Origin: Neckera pumila
Lineage: Eukaryota > Streptophyta > Bryopsida > Hypnales > Neckeraceae
Assembly: GCA_963969595.1 (NCBI GenBank)
Contig: OZ018415.1
Location: 16,306,001 to 16,370,000 of the forward strand
Length of the DNA: 64,000 bases
Direction: 5' to 3'
Shown here: in pieces, positions 35,829 to 45,825 of the stretch
Position numbering within the stretch: position 1 is the first letter of the stretch
Layout of the letters: each line of letters opens with the position of its first letter
The notes under the pieces: model-generated
Told to the model about the DNA's origin: nothing
What the model saw: only the letters and a program-made list of their open reading frames with translations
Database searches by the model: none
Position numbers and translations under genes: made by a program

Positions 35829-36160
35829 GTGAAACGGTGGATCTTGATGGGGACATACACTTTGTCAGTTGGCTCCTATGATGCATTTTACAAGAAGGCC
35901 CAACAAGTCTGCCTTATCAACATAGTGACCTAGCTACTTCAACTTGTTGACTAATTTATGAATAATGCAAAAGTACGAGTTTGTATGCTGGATTTGTTTA
36001 GGAATTGGGATTGTCTTTCGTAACCTGGGGGATTTTTGAAGGGTCTCTCAGGTAATCTAAACATTTGTGTGTTTCTATCGACATGAGTTAGGTGCAAACA
36101 GTTATTCAATACTAGGACTTTAAAAGTGCTCTTCAAGAAGTCGACTTATTGATTTCACCA
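35829..36160 (+). pseudogene. Captured GatA (glutamyl-tRNA amidotransferase subunit A) fragment
   Basis: Two exon-like pieces match the C-terminal third of the organellar amidotransferase GatA, which makes Gln-tRNA from Glu-tRNA. 35829-35909, after a clear acceptor, encodes VKRWILMGTYTLS, then YDAFYKKAQQV. 36116-36160, between AG and GTATGT, encodes DFKSALQEVDLLISP. Both motifs and their order are those of bacterial-type and plant GatA. The catalytic Ser-Ser-Lys region is absent. It is a host gene fragment within the CACTA element. Confidence 0.75.
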
Positions 36161-37756
36161 GTATGTCCTACGTCTAGTTCAGACTTGATGGACCAGTACC
36201 ACTTGCAGAAAGTTATATTCTTCATATTTGGCATGGTAATGCTTGTGGACAAAGTTTCTGTTCTGCTTCTTTACGTTTGATTATATCATGAATCAAAATT
36301 CTTGCCAACATATTGACCTTGTAACAGAAGTTGAGATGGTAATGCGCCAGATAAAGGTAAATTGCTCTAAAACAATCATAAATGGATTTCTTTATATGCG
36401 TATTCTTTGATGTGAGAGCTTTTTTACAGTCCAATTTCTGTTTGAATGATGAAGGCAGAGATATGCAGTTGTTGTTGTGAGCAAATTTTTGTGTCTAATT
36501 TTTTTGAGTGGTCACTTTGGAAGAAGCCTTACATAAGAAGGCCCCAAAGTTTCCATTTGAGCTCTGTCTTCCTATATCAATCTTGTCTTGCTCGCATTGT
36601 TGGTGTTTTTATACGCAATCCACCTTGCCAAGGCAGGGCGTGGTTGAGAGCTATATCTCGCGCTTCTGGAGTATTATATTTGAGGTTTTGGGGGCTGTTT
36701 CTCGAGGCGTTTTTGTTTGGAGGTTAACCAAGGTGACTACAAGCTTTGGAATCTGGTTGAGGTCTCTCTTTTTTGAGGTGGAGGTGGAGAGAACATCCTG
36801 CAACGGACGTGGTGAGAATTGCCGCATCATCAGTTGCAGGTGTGGTTGTGTGTTGGTAGTGATTGGTAAGTTTTTGGTTGCAGTTTTTGATTTGGTAGGT
36901 TGTGTCTCTGTTGTGACAAATTGGAGTACTTAGGTGTGATTTGTCATCCTTTGTTGCATGGGGGAACGTGTGTCGGAGGTACTAATGGTCGCTGGGATGT
37001 GAATTCAGGTCCGCTTTTGACAAGACTTTTTGACCTCTAGTCATTCAGAACTCTTACTTTGTTGCTTTGTAACCTAATTTTGCTTTGACGGAATTCTGTA
37101 CGAGGCTCTTTGTTGTGATTTCTGCGGTGTTTGACAGATGTGCATGCCTTGCAGTTCTCGTATTAGGTTGATAGGGAATTGAGCTTGAAGCAGAAGCCTT
37201 GAATTTCTCTTTTATCATTTAGATGCAATTTGTTACTTGGCTTCATAATGATGGCAATTGATTGGGAGTGATTATTGTTTGCATTTTTAGATTTCCGTGG
37301 TTGAGCCTTGAGATTATAAGATCCCGCGCAGAATGTTTGTGTTAATTGACAGTTCTCATTTTCATGTGTTATTTGGTTGAGATTGCAGGAGCAAAAGGAT
37401 CAAGTTAAGAAATTCGAGCAATAGCTGCAAATTTCTTGTGAGAAAATGGTAGAACAGGTCATGGTCAAATGGGACGACAGTCGATTATCTTTTTTGTACA
37501 TTGAGTTATGCAGATCAACTGAATGACCAAGAGCACGTGCGTTCTGTTGCTTGCATTGGGAGATGCGTTTGGAGATCGCAGTAATTTTCATCGTTATTAA
37601 AGATGATTGGTCACCTCATTTGCCTATGTACGCCATTATATTGCTCCCAGTCACTTCCTATGATAGTCTTTGATGAGTTCCAACCTTCATCTTCTCCCTC
37701 ATAGTTGTTTCGATCTATGCCTTACTGATGAAGGTTTCATTTGGAATTCTATGCAG
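36161..37756. other. Spacer between GatA and SET-domain fragments
   Basis: There is no recognised gene. An open frame at 36508-36933 (141 codons) is Cys/Val/Phe-rich and I do not trust it. Near 37386-37460 an acceptor is followed by a short charged stretch (EQKDQVKKFEQ) with coiled-coil character that could be another captured exon, unrecognised. Confidence 0.35.
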
Positions 37757-37964
37757 CCAAGTTGCTGACAACGTACAAGCTCTCGGAACTCGCTTGCCTA
37801 GCTCTTTATCTAATATATGAGAAAAGCAAGGGAAGGAATCGTACTGGTACCCATACAATCGGGAACTCAACAGGCAAAGAGGACGAGGGCAGCTTGTTGT
37901 GGAGTCACCATTGCTCTGGTCTTGAAAAGAGCTAAATGACTATTTCGCAGGAAACATTATGAAG
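37757..37964 (+). pseudogene. Captured SET-domain gene exon (PTAC14/Rubisco-LSMT-like)
   Basis: Between an acceptor (ATGCAG) and a donor (AAG then GTTTTT), the exon encodes LSELACLALYLIYEKSKGRN, then, after a one-base deletion, YWYPYNRELNRQRGRGQLVV and ESPLLWS. This is the conserved block of the plastid SET-domain protein PTAC14 and its Rubisco methyltransferase relatives. A TGA follows LLWS. Frame slip and stop show it is not functional here. Only this exon is evident. Confidence 0.75.
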
Positions 37965-39480
37965 GTTTTTACTTGCATGTGCATGCTTTGATGTATCTGC
38001 AATTTTCTGCAATTTTCATTATCTTTAGAAGAAATTTATTTTGAGCCAGATACGAGAGATGGTTACATAATCGCTCTAGTAACACTTGGGTTTAATTCTT
38101 GGGTTTCAAATTATTTATGAATGGACTTAAGGTTTTAAAGATTAAGGAGACAACTTTAGTAATAATGAAGTGCTTATTGTTGATTTATTGAGTTGTTTAC
38201 TCAGTGTGGCAAGTGGAAGATCATCTTTTGCTTCTTGATAAACTTCTTGTCTAAAGATTGTGTGACTTCTTTGTTCATATCAATGATGTGATATTTTCTT
38301 TTGGCTAATGTAAGAGGTTGGACTCAAATGATTGGCTGGCATTAAACGGGATTATGAAGAGTTTGACACAGTATGGTTTATGGGTTGATGAAACGTTGCC
38401 GCCAAGATTTGTTGTTGTAGTAGCTTGTATGGAAATTACTTCTATGAGCATTTGTGAGCTCTGCTATCAGTGGAATTGCAATTTTAATAAGCTAGTTTTC
38501 ATGGCAGCTTAATTGACTCTGTGGTTTTGCTTAGTCCATTTCATTGGCCGCAAGCTATTCATTCAATATTGGCGGAGTTAAGTTTGGTGAGAGCCACAAA
38601 TTTGTGTCTAAGATATATTATGTGTTTGTTTTTTGGTTTTCCTAATTTTATGAACAGTATATAATTTGAAGTTTGTGTTTTGAACAGATGTTATAAGCAA
38701 CGGAGAAACTTTGGATTTGCTTTGCGTTAAATCATACCAACAACATACTTTGGAGGCAAAAAATTTCACTTCAACCAATTCTTTGGTATGTTTTTGGCTC
38801 CTCAATACTAAGTTTTGGTTTCATTCTATTCATTGTCTATTCTTCCTAGCGTTGTTATTAATTATATTTTTATCATTGTTTTTTACATTTTGTGAGGCAC
38901 CTGTTCTTGTGCTTAGGCATTGTGTCCTTGTATTGAGCCATGTGAATTTTCTAATGGGTTTACTGTAAATGTAAATGGATATTGGATTGATTTTTGTCAG
39001 GCAATGATGTGAATGTTCACTTGTTGACCAACTTGGATACTGTGGATTTATATGCTAAGGTCACTGAGCAAGACTTGGTATGTTACACATACTCCTCTAT
39101 TCCTCTTAATACTAGCATTTCTAATAATTGGAGTTTGGAAATTGTCTTTTAATTTTCAGGGATTTGATCATGTCATTCTACCATCTATCGTATAAAATTA
39201 GATACAACCTATAGATGCTGACTACAATGCTCATCTATTTGTGTATATTTGGCAGGTATGAAAAGGATAATGCGTAGGAAAGTGTTCAAGGAAATGTTGA
39301 GGGGAATGAAATGAATTAATGGATTTTCAGAAACTATTCGCCCATTTTTTTTTGTGGAAGCTGCAGAGTTCATTGCAGTGTAGTGTGCTGTGAAGTGCAT
39401 GTGGTTGAAATTCTCCCATTGTAATATAAATTATCATATGCCATTTGAAGCTTCTCACACTTGCAAAGTGAAAGACCACA
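37965..39480. other. Right arm of the large CACTA element, no gene recognised
   Basis: Short open frames (for example 38318-38512) have no recognisable domain. Intron-like T-rich sequence with splice-like signals suggests further captured gene material, but I cannot name any. Confidence 0.4.
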
Positions 39481-39499
39481 ACTGTAATGATTCAAGTGC

Positions 39500-39804
39500 C
39501 CAATCAATAGACATTGTTTAACATTTTCTTGTTGAATATTGTCTAAGCCGACAATAATTTAGCAGTTTTTAGTTAAGTAATGAACATTTTCTTATTAGAT
39601 ATTGTCTATGCCGACAAAAATTTAGCCCTTTTTTGTTAAATTCTCAACATTTTCTTGTTAGATATTGTCCACACCGACAAAAATTCAACACTTTTTTGTT
39701 GAGTACTGTCCAAATCAACTTGACCAAAGCTACTCAAAAGTGTTACAAATTAGACCAGTTTTCTGTTAGTTTTTGTTGGTTTGGTCACCAATTTTCTAGT
39801 AGTG
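39500..39804. repeat. Subterminal repeats at the right end of the large CACTA element
   Basis: A unit reading AACATTTTCTTGTTAGATAT, then TGTC, 4-6 variable bases, CGACAAAAATT, is repeated about three times at 39519-39700, followed by GTCCAAATCAAC and TTTTGTTGG variants. Similar motifs occur just inside the left end, as expected of CACTA transposase-binding regions. Confidence 0.65.
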
Positions 39805-40437
39805 ATGGATGGATGCGGGGTGGTATTGATTGGACTCCACTGGCTCTTGCTGATTTTTCAGCATACCTTTGCCTATCTTTGTATATGGGAATCAAAAAAG
39901 TTCCAATCAGGAGATTGTATTGGTTGAATGAGGAGCCTCTTCTCCACTACCATGTCATATCACAAATTATGAAGAGAAATCGTTTTGAAAGCATTACTTG
40001 TTGTTTACATTTGGCAAAAGCACTTGATGATGTGCAGGACCAGAAGAATCCAATGTATGATAAATTAGACAAGGTTCGCTGGCTAGTTGATGAAGTATGT
40101 GACAAGTTCAAAGGCATGTGGTCCCCTAACTAGCAAGTCATTGTGAACGAGAGTATGGTTATGTATAAAGGCAAATACTCTCCAATTCGCCCATATATGC
40201 CAATATATCCATTTGCTTTGGATTGAAGGTATGGGCGGCTGCGGATGCATTGTCAAAATATGTGTAGAATTTTGATATTTGTTGTGGGAGGTTGGGCAAT
40301 CCACACGATGAAGACTCACAATGCAATGATAGCGGTGATGAATCGGACTTCGTGGATGAATTTCCATCAAGAAGTGGCAAAGGCGAGGGGCTCCAAGGAC
40401 AAAATGGCCATTGTTTTTATGCCATTCCAAGGATCAT
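39805..40437 (+). pseudogene. PiggyBac-type transposase relic, 3' portion (catalytic core)
   Basis: This continues the frame broken at 12008. It encodes GWMRGGIDWTPLALADFSAY, then YMGIKKVPIRRLYW and MKRNRFESITCCLHL, the conserved start of the PiggyBac (DDE_Tnp_1_7) catalytic core. After a TAG (40130) comes VIVNESMVMYKGKYSP, the region of the first catalytic acidic residue: the usual D-E-x-M reads N-E-S-M. A frameshift near 40195 is followed by GLKVWAAADALSKYV. The gene is truncated after about 40437, so the later catalytic aspartates and the Cys-rich C-terminus are missing. Tandem repeats of about 70 bp follow. Confidence 0.8.
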
Positions 40438-41109
40438 TGTAATTGTGCAAATTCAATACCCTATTATTTCATTATAATGTTTAGACCTTGGCAATGCCTT
40501 GTTGTAGTTATGCAAATTCAGTACCCTATTGTTTCATAAAGACCTTTGCAAGGTCTAATTGTAATTCTGCATTTTCAATGGCTATTGTGAATATATTATT
40601 GCAATTGTCAATACATCTATTTGTTTGAGGTGTGGATATGTGACTTTTTGCTCAGAACTAGACTTTCACTGACGTTCTTTAAAAAGAAGTGGCACCTGAC
40701 ATCAACCAAGCTTAACACAACACCGGCTACAATTCATACAATCTTATTGCAATTGATTCAATGCCGAATAGAGAATTAGGATTTTCATCTCAACAACTCA
40801 GAAGTTTCCTCCCATCTCTAGTACCTGAGCCTTGTCTTTAAGGACCAGCCTAGCTGAAAGAATAAACCTCAAACCACAAATTGCATAACCAAATCCACAA
40901 TCCAATACAATCAAAGTTCTAAAGGACTTATAGAAAATCATCTGATTCCAAATAATCTATTTAGACAACTAGTAAATGATGTGGAACAGAGTCCAAAGCA
41001 ATGAAAACCCCTGCTAAGGCCTATCAAATAGGATATGATATCCACGAATCACCCAATGCCATCGCTATAGTGTACTCCTTCTGCTTAAGCTTCCTAATAA
41101 ACAGTCGTG
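40438..41109. other. Non-coding, short tandem repeats
   Basis: At about 40430-40600 a unit of roughly 70 bp (AATTGTGCAAATTCAATACC and variants) is repeated two to three times. From 40620 to 41109 I see no gene. Confidence 0.5.
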
Positions 41110-42390
41110 CTAGTGCTGAAACAATCTCCGCAAGCATACGATCCTCCAGAAGTATTCCAAGCTGATACATATTTGACTTGGCTGTGTAATGCTTCCCCTC
41201 CAACATCCCATCACTCCACTTAGAAACCATTCAAATCCTTCTAGCAATAGGAAAGGAGACTTTGCTACAGTCTCGAGGTTAATCAACACAAACTGCTCCT
41301 TTGATACTTGCACAACATTTTGGTATTGGATATCCCTGTGGACAAGGCCCGCTCCATGGAGGATGGACAAAGCTTTGCACATATTCTGCGCCAACGTCCT
41401 TATATTTTGCTTGGATTTCAATGTGGATAAAGATCCTAGAGGACTAATTTCAACAATGTAGGTGTCGCTACAATTGACAACCAGCTCCCTTCGCGCAAAC
41501 TCAGAAAGACCTACGGTAGATGGTGCCAAAAAAAACCCAAGGAAGGGAGCCGCATCATGTCCTTTCTCTAGCTTGGTAAGCATTCATTATCTCAACCAAT
41601 CCAGTCATCGGATCCTCACAAAACTTGCTAAAGTGCTTGATGGACTTCCAAACACTCTCACTATGGAAATATATCACCCTACCTCCTGCAATATCCTTAG
41701 TGAACATAGCACAACGGCTAGGCACATCTGGAACTGTGTCATTCATTTTTGCTAATCAACTAGTAGGCATAGCTGATGCTTAGAAAAAGCTGTCAACGAC
41801 TGGAATGAGTTGACAAGTTGAGACATTTACCGGCTGAGTTGATCCTACCATTCTTGCCAATGTAAAATCTACTAGAACTCTGAGCCTCCTTCTATGTACC
41901 CCAAAATGAATTGCACCTCCCCGTAAAACATGGCAAATAGTGATTTAATCTTTTCTTCAAGATTGCTACTAGCAGTAGTAATGTTAGAACGCTTGTTCTC
42001 ACCTACAAAGAAGGTGCAATCCGACGCCATAAGGAGCGTATCAGGTCTCAACCTACTTTTAGTAGTCCCAGACACACTATCACTATCACTATTAGTATCG
42101 TCTGGTTGGAGACAAGGCTGAGGGGCTGGGTACCAACTATCACTATTACTATAATTGAATAGCAGCTTGTAAGGAAAAGTGCATGAGCTATATGAATGCC
42201 ACGTAGAAACAAGGTTTTTAAAAGTGTATGCAAGTTCAATTGATACATCCATCTTTGAATGCACAGTACCAAAAGAGGAATTCAAAAACTGTGTAATAAG
42301 CACAGAGAGCTTTGACGGATTTGCCAAGATCAGAAAGTTCCTTGCCACACTAGGATGACTCATTCTTATCACCTGGTAGGTCAGAGACAA
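41110..42390 (-). pseudogene. Degenerate protein kinase gene, fungal/oomycete-type architecture
   Basis: Read on the minus strand, the first part (42390-41875) contains TLLMASDCTFFVGENKRSN and a region before the kinase fold. After several frame breaks comes a kinase-like part: LAQNMCKALSILHGAGLVHR, then DIQYQNVV, the H-R-D-x4-N catalytic loop. The stretch that should hold the metal-binding aspartate (DFG position) reads FVLINLE, with asparagine for aspartate. The arrangement resembles the FunK1/Crinkler-associated kinases of fungi and oomycetes, which also occur in some plants; that link is from memory of the families. At least two frameshifts and stops at the middle make it non-functional. 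Part of the C-lobe is missing. Confidence 0.6.
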
Positions 42391-43219
42391 TACAGGAAGC
42401 TTTCCAGGCTACTCGGGGAACAACAACTTTTCAAGGTCCCTCTCGTTTTATGGGAGCTTAGTTAGCTGTTGGAGCAGCATATGCTTGATTAATTCTTCAT
42501 AAAGATCTTCCAAACCTAATGGAAACATTAGGAACTATTAGCACAAAATTATTAACATGGTATAACACTTTGTACCCTGCTGGATAAAACTACACTAAAA
42601 TTGATAAATAGTGTTGGATGATAATTAGTATTGTTCGTTGTTTTTTACCCCCAACACTATTTTCCAATTTATGTGTAAATAGTGTTGGGGCACTTAACTC
42701 CCATCGCCAAAGTCTGGCCTTTCCCTGAGAAATTGAAATTCTAGCCCCCTGCCGTCAAGAACTGCCCCTTCCCTGAGAAACACCAAATTCCAGCCTTGCA
42801 GGATGCGGACGCTGAATGTCGCATTCCGGCCTTTGAAGGTGTGGGCACTGATCTTCGGAACTTGCCCATCAGGGCCGGCCAAAAATTTGGAGAAATTTGG
42901 AGGTCACTCCAGTTGCGGCACTTGCTCAGGGTCCTGGACTGGGCAACTCTATTGCGGCCCACCTCTTCTGTAGTCAGGCTATTTCTCCCTTTGTTGTGAG
43001 CTCCAATTTCCATAGGGTGGTGGTGTTATATTCCGACGTTTCTCGCCGCCCGGCCCAATTTCAAAATTCCTGCCAATCTTCACTTTGAACTTTCGACAAC
43101 CATAACTTCTAGTTGAGGTATCTGATTGAACTTTCGATAACACCATTGGATTTGTCTTTCTATCCTTTGTATCCTTTGAAAAATTATTTTTTTTTTTGGT
43201 CGACACTTTTTTTACAGGT

Positions 43220-44742
43220 GCATTTACTTTTTTTTTCAGATGGACCGCCCCCCCGTTTGCTGAGATTCCTCTCAACAAGTTTCCAGCCTTGCCACTTGCC
43301 GATCTGTCACAAATTGGATGATCAAGGACTTTGGCGTTCACAGCTTAGTTGGCCTCAATGCCCGTGTCATTCAAGCATTTTTGGAATACTTTTATGGCCA
43401 ACAACCTGCCAACCCCGTAAAAGCTAGCCAATGGTGGCAGTAGCATGATCAATTCAATGAAGATATTGAAGGTTCCATCTCTCCATTCCCTTGTAGCCAA
43501 AGTTGTTTAGACAAAAGGAGACGCCATCCTCCAAAGGCTAGACCAGGTCAAGGCAAGAAAAAAAGTGAATGGGTATAATATTTATACCCACTTTTACTTG
43601 AAGAATTTTCCCGCAAATCAAGTGTCAAAGTTTCAACGTTTCTACTTTGTGAATTGACCCTTTCCATTCTTGTAGCTCTTGAGTCCATTTTCACAATCTA
43701 TTTTGTCAATCCCAAAGATGGTGGTAAGAAAAAATCACAATGAATTGGATCAATTAGTTCATGGATAACCAGAATATTGTCTATCTATCCCAACGTGGTC
43801 GTTTGACTTGCAGCTTTAAAAAAGAGCTTCAAATCAAAAAGCAAACCGCCTACCATTTGAGGGTCTTGCAAAGGGGATTTTCATCCAAGGAATTTAATGA
43901 AAAATTCATGAAAAATCTGGATGAAAACGCATTTTATTGTCAATCTTGACAATGGCCGAACTTTAGGATTTAGGGAGGATACAACTATCAAATACGTTGA
44001 AGTTGTCTTGGATGGGGAATCCATGACCATGGTGGTTTGCATTTCAAAAGGCAAGTGTGCCACAATAGAAGCTCCTATGCTCATTTTTTCAAATGAAAAT
44101 AAGAGCTATCTTATTCGGGGTTTGATGGATAATATTCCTGGGGTTTCTTATAAAACGGGCTCTAAAGGTTGGATGGATCAAACCATCTTATCCGAATATT
44201 TTTTGGAACCTCATGCATATCAAGTCGATCTTCATCAACACATGAAGATCATATGGCTTGATAATTGTAACAGACATATTGTGACCCCTGGATTGGCCGT
44301 TGTCCTAGCTGTCAAAAACAGAATTTTTAAATTTCTGCCTCCATGTTCTATTCACCTTTGCCAACCAGCAGATACATTCCTCATTGCTAAAATCAAAGAT
44401 GCATAAATAAAACGGTGGAAAGCCAAGAAAAATGAGTTGATACAACTCAATACTTGGCAAAATGCACCCCAGGCAGCTGGACAATGGTCAGGGAAGTTGA
44501 CAAATCCGGAGAAACGCTTTTTTCTACAATTGGTTGCAGATAGTATAGAAGATGATAATTGAGAGGTGGATGTGGACAATATTTCTTTTGCTAGAAAAGC
44601 AATGATTCGTTGTGGCTTGGCATTAGGACTTGATGGATCTTGGAGTGTAGGATAACTGTTTCCATATCTCCAAGAGATTATTGCAAAACATTTGCAATAT
44701 TTCCAAGGGCAAAAATTGTCTAATTTCAATAGAGTAGTTTAA
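43220..44742 (+). pseudogene. pogo-like DDE transposase, broken
   Basis: N-terminal coding-like remains lie at 43220-43740. The catalytic part is in two frames: 43761-43949 (ELQIKKQTAYHLRVLQRGFS) and 43921-44406 (FIVNLDNGRTLGF, then MVVCISKGK, GSKGWMDQTILSEYFLEPHA). The second catalytic aspartate is in KIIWLDNC, the third in HLCQPADTFLIAKIKDA, so this is a DDD-type, CENP-B/pogo-related transposase. Further open sequence runs on to 44742 after a TAA at 44404. Several frame shifts and stops make it inactive. Relatives are known to me from oomycetes and mosses. Confidence 0.75.
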
Positions 44743-44875
44743 AAGTCCTTTTTGATATTTTACTATCTTTTTCCTTCAATTTCAGGCCTACAACTAGGAT
44801 TATTATATTGTGTTTAGGATTGTTGCTATGTTTAGCAACTTATACATACATTATGAAAAATTTTAATATTTCAAT

Positions 44876-45304
44876 TCTCTATTGTCTATTTCAACATTTC
44901 ATTGTCCATTTCAGCAATTCAACATTTCATTATTTGTTTGAGCATTTCATTGTCTATTTCAGCATTTCATTGTTTATTTGAACATTTCATTGTCTATTTG
45001 AACATTTCATTGTTTATTTGAGCATTTCATTATCTATTTCAACATTTCATTATTTATTTGAGCATTTGAGCATTTCATTATTTGTTTGAGCATTTCATTG
45101 TTTATTTGAGCATTTCATTGTCTATTTCAACATTTCATTGTTTATTTGAGCATTTCATTGTCTATTTTAGCATTTCATTATCTATTTCAACATTTCATTG
45201 TTTATTAGCATTTCATTGTCTATTTTAGCATTTCATTGTTTATTTCAACATTTCATTGTTTATTTTAACATTTCAGTGTTTATTTCAACATTTCATTGCT
45301 TATT
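44876..45304 (+). repeat. 20-bp minisatellite, about 20 copies
   Basis: The unit is CATTTCATTGTTTATTTGAG with variants CTATTTCAA. It lies in the 3' non-coding part of the pogo-like element. Confidence 0.9.
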
Positions 45305-45751
45305 TTTCCCCACCATTTCAACTTCTATGTTTTATTCCTATCTAACACTAAATGCACTCTAGTAAAAATGTTGAAATGACCACATTTTACTATAGACCTA
45401 AAATAGTGTTAGAATGGGTAAATAATGTTCTAACATTAACCTTGCAAATCTCAATTAGTGTTAGGTGGGACAATTAGTGTTGCCAACACTATTTACCAAT
45501 TTTAGTGTAGTCGACACGCATTAGAAGTGCACGCACGCTCCAACTAACCGTGCTTGGAGGAGATGGAAGAGAATGTAACAAATAAAAAATCACACAGAGA
45601 TGGTTTCTGAGCTTACGAACCTTTCTCAGGTAGGTATGAATCCAGACAAATTCCAAAGATATATCCGTTCTAAACATAGGCCTTCTTCATGGACGTGTAC
45701 ATGTAAGGAATTGGGAATGGAAGACAGAATCCAACGAGTCACGTCCGACGT

Positions 45752-45825
45752 CATTGAGACATTTGGAGAGTGAGAAAAACTTGAGCAATTTGTGCAGTTT
45801 TTCTCACTCTCCAAATGTCTCAATG
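45752..45825. repeat. Perfect 29-bp hairpin with 16-nt loop
   Basis: 45752-45780 (starting CATTGAGACATTTGGAGAG) is the exact reverse complement of 45797-45825. The loop is 45781-45796. Flanks do not pair. Confidence 0.9.

Larger units (their letters stand above)
12006..39807. mobile_element. Giant CACTA-type element, 27.8 kb, carrying host gene fragments and a nested retroelement
   Basis: The element runs from 12009 to 39804. The left end reads TACTACTAGAAAA and the right end TTTTCTAGTAGTG, so 12 of 13 terminal bases pair; only the outermost left base departs from CACTA (T for C). ATG flanks both sides (12006-12008 and 39805-39807). Skipping the element and one ATG copy restores continuous PiggyBac coding, which independently confirms the boundaries. 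Both subterminal regions are rich in TTTTGTTGA and GTCCAAATCAAC-like motifs. No CACTA transposase is seen. Inside are fragments of a kinesin, an LRR gene, GatA and a SET-domain gene, two TTAA-type MITEs and a Ty3/gypsy element. About 12 kb is not retroelement. Confidence 0.82.
42591..45509. mobile_element. pogo-like Tc1/mariner element, 2915 bp, TA target duplication
   Basis: The element spans 42593-45507. The terminal 25 bases (beginning CACTAAAATTGATAAATAGT) pair with the right end with one mismatch. TA flanks both sides (42591-42592, 45508-45509). It encloses a DDE transposase gene in plus orientation. Subterminal copies of AATAGTGTTGG and AACACTATT recur at both ends. It appears structurally complete. 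Confidence 0.85.

Noticed and set aside
36508..36933. 141-codon plus-strand ORF
   Set aside because: No domain, Cys/Val/Phe-rich composition and no codon pattern that would separate it from intron sequence.
44876..45304. CRISPR-like regular repeats
   Set aside because: Units are contiguous 20-mers without spacers, a minisatellite. The same holds for the 29-mers at 25529-26049.
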